From the NCBI GenBank assembly GCA_019914995.1, contig CM034130.1, positions 3,472,001 to 3,536,000 on the forward strand: DNA of 64,000 nt, in the 5' to 3' direction. The stretch is from Acanthochlamys bracteata. Taxonomy: Eukaryota > Streptophyta > Magnoliopsida > Pandanales > Velloziaceae. The notes under the pieces were generated by a model. That model searched no databases. It worked only from the letters and a program-made list of their open reading frames with translations, and had not been told where the DNA came from. Shown one piece after another: positions 58,866-64,000 of this stretch. Positions within the stretch are counted from its first letter, which is position 1. Every line of letters starts with the position of its first letter. The position numbers were made by a program, and so were the translations under genes.

Positions 58866-61800
58866 CTATCTCCTTGCTTCTGGGGTTTCACCAGGAGTTT
58901 CGAAAGTCACAGACAAGGATTCATACATATCTCGTCCACTTTGATCGTCTCTTGGATGCTGATTGTCAGTCAACCTCCAGTGAAAGGATCGATCGCTGCG
59001 GTAGGGAGGACTGGCAAGTGGTCGGAGGATGTGAAAAGATGAAGTGGTGCGTTTGACCTCAGACGATGAATCGCTTAGTGGTAAACGACAAATAGGGCAT
59101 GTGGATTGCTTCTGCAGCCACATGTCAATGCAAGCTAGATGGAAGCTATGCTTACATCTAGGCATTACACGAAGCACCTCTCTTTCTTGATATTCTCCTA
59201 GACATATAGTACACCTGTAACACAATAAAAAGCAGTTAACATACCAAAACATACAACATGGGAGGCAAAAAAAGTTTCGCATTTTGCAAGGACAATCCAA
59301 TGAGGATGAGTTCCAAGTAGAGCAATCCAGAGTACAGAGAATCCAGTAAAAACAAAGGAAAACGAAATTGTACATATCAATTGTTTTGCATAAAAATTAT
59401 CTTTTCAAAAAGTATCTTTAAACCTCTTGGTCATTGTAATGCATTATAAATAGCATTACAAAATGGATAGTGAACTATCTTCAACATTTATGAATCATTT
59501 GCAAATCATCATATTAATTTTTCTCTGACGTGTGATTCTGTCCCTCTCCAAGATTACCACTTTACTCATTCAACATCCACTAAGAAATAATGTTTCTAGA
59601 TCCAGAAAATTCAACCAAAACTTTGACATGTAGACGACATCAAGTCTTGAGGCAGCTCTTTTACATGGGATCCACATGAAACTTTTTAGCATCTGTTGAT
59701 TTTATTTTATTTTATTTTATTATTTTTTTAAGGCAGCTCTTTTCTTTTCTTTTCTTTTTTTAAAGAAAAGGAGCAACAGACGCCAAATGTTTCTAGACAT
59801 GTAAATCACAGGTAAGCATATGTTTTCAAAATCAAGCAAGTATACTGACAGCCAAAGATTTCAGGTAGTGTGACTTCCCTGGATATTTAGCTACAGTCCC
59901 TTGAAAGTATCTTGCAAAGATTTTGTTCGCTTTTGCTCTGCAATCATAACCAATTCATATTCAACCAAAATCACTTTATACTTGATTGCCCTACACCTAT
60001 ATTGTGACACCTGAATACCTATCACTATTGACAACTTGAATACACTGAATTATAGTGAGGTGTACCTCAAGATTGCTAAGGAACCATGTCAAGCTATAGG
60101 ACAGAGTAGCAAAGGAGCACCTATCAAGGACTCTATAGGGGATTGACATTAGTTATCAATATTGACATAGTATCGTGCGCTAGAGTTTATAGAATCTCAT
60201 TTCCAAGGAAACTTGCCAACGGAATGGCTTCAGCTAGTGACTTCAGCGTAAATAGATTCCTCAAATTCGTCTTTTCAATCCATGTCCACAACCACTTACG
60301 CATATAATACGACAATTTAACATCTAGTATGGACTTATGTATACTATGTTTATTTTCAGACCCTTGGGTGATAGCATGAATGACCTTTTTATAAAGAAAT
60401 TCAAAATGTATAGATTTTCCATTGGGGCTATTGGGAGGTAATTGGTGACCTTTTTTTTTCTTTAAACTTACTGCATATGAATCAAAGAAATAGCTTTTTG
60501 TTTTTAGAGCTACATAACATCTTAAACAAAACCTACAGATGGACAGAAATAACTCTAAGCATAGGCTGTTTAGTACAGGATTGTGTACCCACATCCACAT
60601 AGAGGTCCAGAAGTTTTATTATGTGCATCCAATAAGGTATACAGCATAAAAAACTTTCCATGCTTAACTAACGACTGTGCATGAGAGGTACTCATTAGAA
60701 GGAACGAGAGTCTGTATGATCAGGGCAGCTGATGTACTCATGGCTGCTATTATTATTGAACACATTTGCACTACCATCACATATCTTTGAGCTAAGTAAT
60801 ATATCTACGAGCAAAGAAATGAACAGATACAAATGCAGATTCCTCAGAGGATCAAATGACATAAACCTAAAGGTGCATATTTACTTGAAATTATATATAT
60901 CCAAAGTTTGACTTTACTTGAAAATGCATATTATCAGACATTAAAGCAACAAAAAGTGATTTCACAGTTGTTTCATGACTGAAAACTTATTTTTCATAGT
61001 AACTACGCCAGAGTCTCAAGGGATGCATAAATTTACTTAAGTAGCTACAGCAGTTGTGAAACATCAATGTTTGACAAAAGAGCTGTTAAACACTTTTAAC
61101 AAGCCCATATTAAACAGAGAACTTATAGCTCATATTAAACAAAGTAAAAGACATGGAAATTATATTAGAAAAAATGCAGCGCACTTACTGTGTATCCTCG
61201 CTGGATTTGAAGACCTCCTTACTGTACTTCGTTGTTGGAATTGTAGCAATCACAGCAGGTTCTAGAATGCTGATTGTGTGGTCTTCCTGATTAAAAGAAT
61301 ATATGTTATAACAAATGAAATGCCAATCAAGAGTTGTTCTAAGAAATGCTGAATTTCAAATTCTGATCATAACATGTTGATAAAAAATTATAAGAAATAA
61401 AATATATCCAGTAGATAGAAGCTTGCATCAGTCTGTCTTCGAAAAGTATTTATCTTCTGAAAAGTGGCTAGTATTTTCTCAACATAGACATACAACAAGC
61501 AAAAGCAATTATAGCCATCTAATAATTAGTCCAACCAGAGTTGCTGACACAGTGAATGAGTTCCCAATGTTCATCTCGGAATGCAACAAGAGGAGGTGGT
61601 AAACCTAATAAACAACATTCCTCTGAGGATTAGGACATAACTTTAAAGTCAGGTTCCCCGACTAGCTAGTTCAGATCAAGCGCTCTCCAGATAACAGATT
61701 GCAAGAGGCCTATTCGTGAATCACATATATGATATCGACATTTAAAAACTCACTGCGCATACCATCTTCAACATTTAAAAAGAAAAGAACAGCCTAGGAT

Positions 61801-62236
61801 GAACAACAGAAAACCCAAGCTTATCACCCAAGCACTAATTGCCATCAGCAACATGTCAAATCATAGATCAGCAGAAAGAAAGACATTTCCTCGCTTGATA
61901 CCAACTCAAATTCAAACAGAATCTATGCGCTGGTCAACCATGGCATCATATTACTACAAGTAACAAAGATCTCCTATAAACTGAATCTTGGTACCCTATT
62001 TAGTACAAATTATCAGAGCAGCAACACCAGTACTTCACAACACATTAAAAACTTTCAAATTCACTCACCGATTCATCGTCAGACCGGAGCTCACTATCTA
62101 AAGCAGCAGCATGAGCCTGAGAATCTCTGGACCTAATGCGACCGCAAATGAGCCGAGCGCAGACGAAGACTATGAATGTAGCACTCATCCCGAATCCAAT
62201 CACTGTTGTCACCAAATTCATCCCAGAACTCATCAT
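58866..62236 (-). CDS. Membrane-anchored RING-H2 E3 ubiquitin ligase (ATL59/ATL7-like)
   Basis: Three exons on the minus strand: 62069-62236, 61189-61286, 58866-59214, GT-AG, in phase, 204 residues. The N terminus MMSSGMNLVTTVIGFGMSA with FIVFVCARLICG is a single membrane helix (about 8-31). A short acidic linker (SELRSDDESEDH) and a PTTKYSKEVFKSSEDTQ segment precede the RING-H2: C90, C93, C109, H111, H114, C117, C128, C131, with Trp121 and Pro129 at the E2-contact positions. The C-terminal tail is Ser/Arg/Pro-rich. The N-terminal sequence and gene layout are those of the Arabidopsis ATL7/ATL58/ATL59 group; the GLD motif of classical ATLs is not evident. Function: E2-dependent ubiquitin transfer at an endomembrane or plasma membrane; substrate unknown. 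The 1.97 kb second intron contains an open frame (60187-60600) that looks incidental. Confidence 0.92.
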
Positions 62237-64000
62237 TCTTTTTCCCCTGTCTCTCTATCTACTTTACTTCTCAATCTCAAACAATCCCACAAAAGGAAAT
62301 AAGAAAGCAGCAATCGTTTTTCTCCAAATTCACTCTTTTCTTTTTCCAAAACAACTCCGAATATTTCTACAATAACTCTGTGGAAAAAAAAGAAAAAAAC
62401 CTCTCTTTTTTCCTAACTCTGAAACAGTTGGGAGTGTTTCAACTGAAGTGCTGAGAAGAGTGAACTATAAGCGCCGCCCGCGACGGCGGAGAGCAGTGGC
62501 GGCTACTTGTGATATAAAGAAACCCATAATAGAGTCAAAGGCGACTACTTCAACAGATCTAATCAAAGAAAGAAAACGAAAGACTGCAGTTTTCTTTCTT
62601 TCTTTGTTTCTTCTTCATCATAGAGAATTGAGAAAATAGAATTGGAACAGATATAGACAAGCAGGCTGCAGAAAGTCTTGATTCTCTACGAACAGTGCAA
62701 CCTTTTTAATTTTAATTGATGATTAGTTTCTTTGTTTTTTTTTCCTCAAGTCTCCCCTAACGAAGTGAAAAGTTGAGTTTTTCTTCTTCAATATTTTTGT
62801 TTTCTTTTGTTTATTGATGATGGGGAATTATATTAATACTATAATGTATCTATATTCTTTTCTAGTTGTTGCTTTAGTGATTTTTTTTAATTTTGTTTTA
62901 TCTTTTCTATATTTTTTGGTAATGTTGCTGGTTGTTGATTTTTTGACTTTATTTCTTCTCCAATTTTAGTGGGATTTTCTTTTTTATTTTTTAATTTAGA
63001 CGGACAAAATCTAGTGGGAATCTTCCGACGTTGCTAGACATCAATGGTAAATAAAATTATATGCAAGCTAACTAAGTTTGGAAAATTGTTCTAACTTCTC
63101 CTATTATGCAACAAATCTTAAAAGTAATGCTATTAGGGTATAGGTCTATTTTGACATATTCTAAATATCCGTAAATAAATTTAGTAAACATAAAAAATAA
63201 AAATAAAACTTTTTAAAAAATAAATTAGAAATAAAATTTAATTTTATATTTTAATAATTTTTAAAAATAAGTTAAAAATTGAAGAATAGAATTATATTAG
63301 AAAGTATGCAAATAAAAAAATTATAATTAAAATTTTATAATTAAATATGAAGTTCTGAATTTTTTATAAAAAAAATATATAAACTGTTCGAAACTCTAAA
63401 TTTGATGGAAGAAAATAAAATTACGTATGTTTGCAAAAATTTTCATTAAATCTAAAGGAAGTATTTTGTTGTTGAATCAATTTTAATAAAGTGGGAATTC
63501 AAAAATCAAACCCAAATGCTCAACTTGACAATATATATAATTAATTAATCAATTACCAGTTTATTAATATTTATGTCAAAGCTAACTCTACTGAAAAGCC
63601 AAAAGGTGCAGTTTTAATAAAAAACAAAATTGACCTTTCATCAACTGGTAAGTAACTGATAAATAACAAACGTATGTTTCATAATAAAATCAAAATAAGG
63701 ATGAGGATGTTGAAGAGTTTACTTTTTTTGTTAGTTGATATATGAGACCTCTGAGAGTGCTAAAATTTTCGGATGTTTTTTCAAAATATTAGCTTTATTT
63801 TTTATTACGTAATAAAAAATATAATTCATTTAAAAAAAAATTAAATACTTTTTCCAATTTTTTAAAAAAAGTACTTGAAACGATCACTAACAAAGAAAGC
63901 AGCCCTGAACTAATGAAGTTTTAGTTTGTTAAAAATTTTATAAAGTTTTAACAAAAACCTATGCGCAGTTTCATGCTAGTATAGTAGGTGGTCAAATATT
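62237..64000. other. RING gene leader/promoter and AT-rich right end
   Basis: 62237-62640 is the probable leader and proximal promoter of the RING-H2 gene, with a GC-rich patch at about 62470-62500. From 62.7 kb the DNA is AT-rich with long T runs. A Tourist-like core is suggested at 63770-63890 but is too decayed to bound. No further gene is visible before the window ends. Confidence 0.5.

Noticed and set aside
60187-60600. 137-codon open frame on the minus strand within intron 2 of the RING gene
   Set aside because: No recognisable motif, low-complexity Leu/Lys composition, no flanking splice signals that fit the gene, and the exons on each side join perfectly without it.

Overview
This window is nuclear DNA from a flowering plant, most likely a core eudicot. 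The genes are split by many short GT-AG introns, the intergenic DNA is very AT-rich, and the protein families are plant-specific: an A-type CDK with PSTAIRE, SEND1/GEN-like nuclease, CBF/DREB1 and other AP2/ERF factors, an SR34-type splicing factor, a plant TraB protein and an ATL-like RING-H2 ligase. Three of these families (CDKA, SEND1, SR34a) also lie on the long arm of Arabidopsis chromosome 3 as I remember it, so this is probably a conserved block. I cannot name the species.

Layout. 0-3.4 kb: first two coding exons of a CDKA/cdc2 gene (minus), with a one-base frameshift in exon 2; the rest lies off the left edge or is missing. 4.5-7.4 kb: a complete seven-exon UDP-galactose-type nucleotide-sugar transporter (minus). 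7.4-14.6 kb: AT-rich, MITE-filled DNA. 14.7-20.6 kb: an eight-exon SEND1 Holliday-junction nuclease (plus). 21.2-28.1 kb: two intronless CBF/DREB1-like genes in tandem (minus), 5.5 kb apart. 28.4-38.6 kb: a junkyard with Tourist-like MITEs, four decayed fragments of unrelated host genes (P4-ATPase flippase, RPL19e, AIFM2-like oxidoreductase, RPL22e) packed into 2.3 kb, and a 2.7 kb transposon carrying gene-like sequence. 39.4-45.0 kb: a twelve-exon SR34a-like splicing factor (plus), with a MITE and an RTE LINE remnant in its largest intron. 46.9-47.8 kb: a non-autonomous hAT element with a perfect 8-bp target duplication. 48.2-48.8 kb: an intronless group III ERF/DREB (plus). 49.1-52.3 kb: a seven-exon TraB protein (plus) whose first intron is GC-AG. 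52.4-56.5 kb: two more members of the gene-carrying transposon family; one carries the first exon of CUL4. 58.9-62.2 kb: a three-exon membrane RING-H2 E3 ligase (minus). The right end is AT-rich.

The genes are independent single transcription units, not an operon. The most interesting observation is a transposon family (three copies: 35.9-38.6, 52.4-53.7 and about 53.85-56.5 kb) with the same right-end subterminal block. In each copy a TATA-like end of that block abuts a captured 5' leader or first exon reading inward, so the family looks like a carrier of gene 5' ends. I saw no rRNA, tRNA, CRISPR array or organelle insertion.
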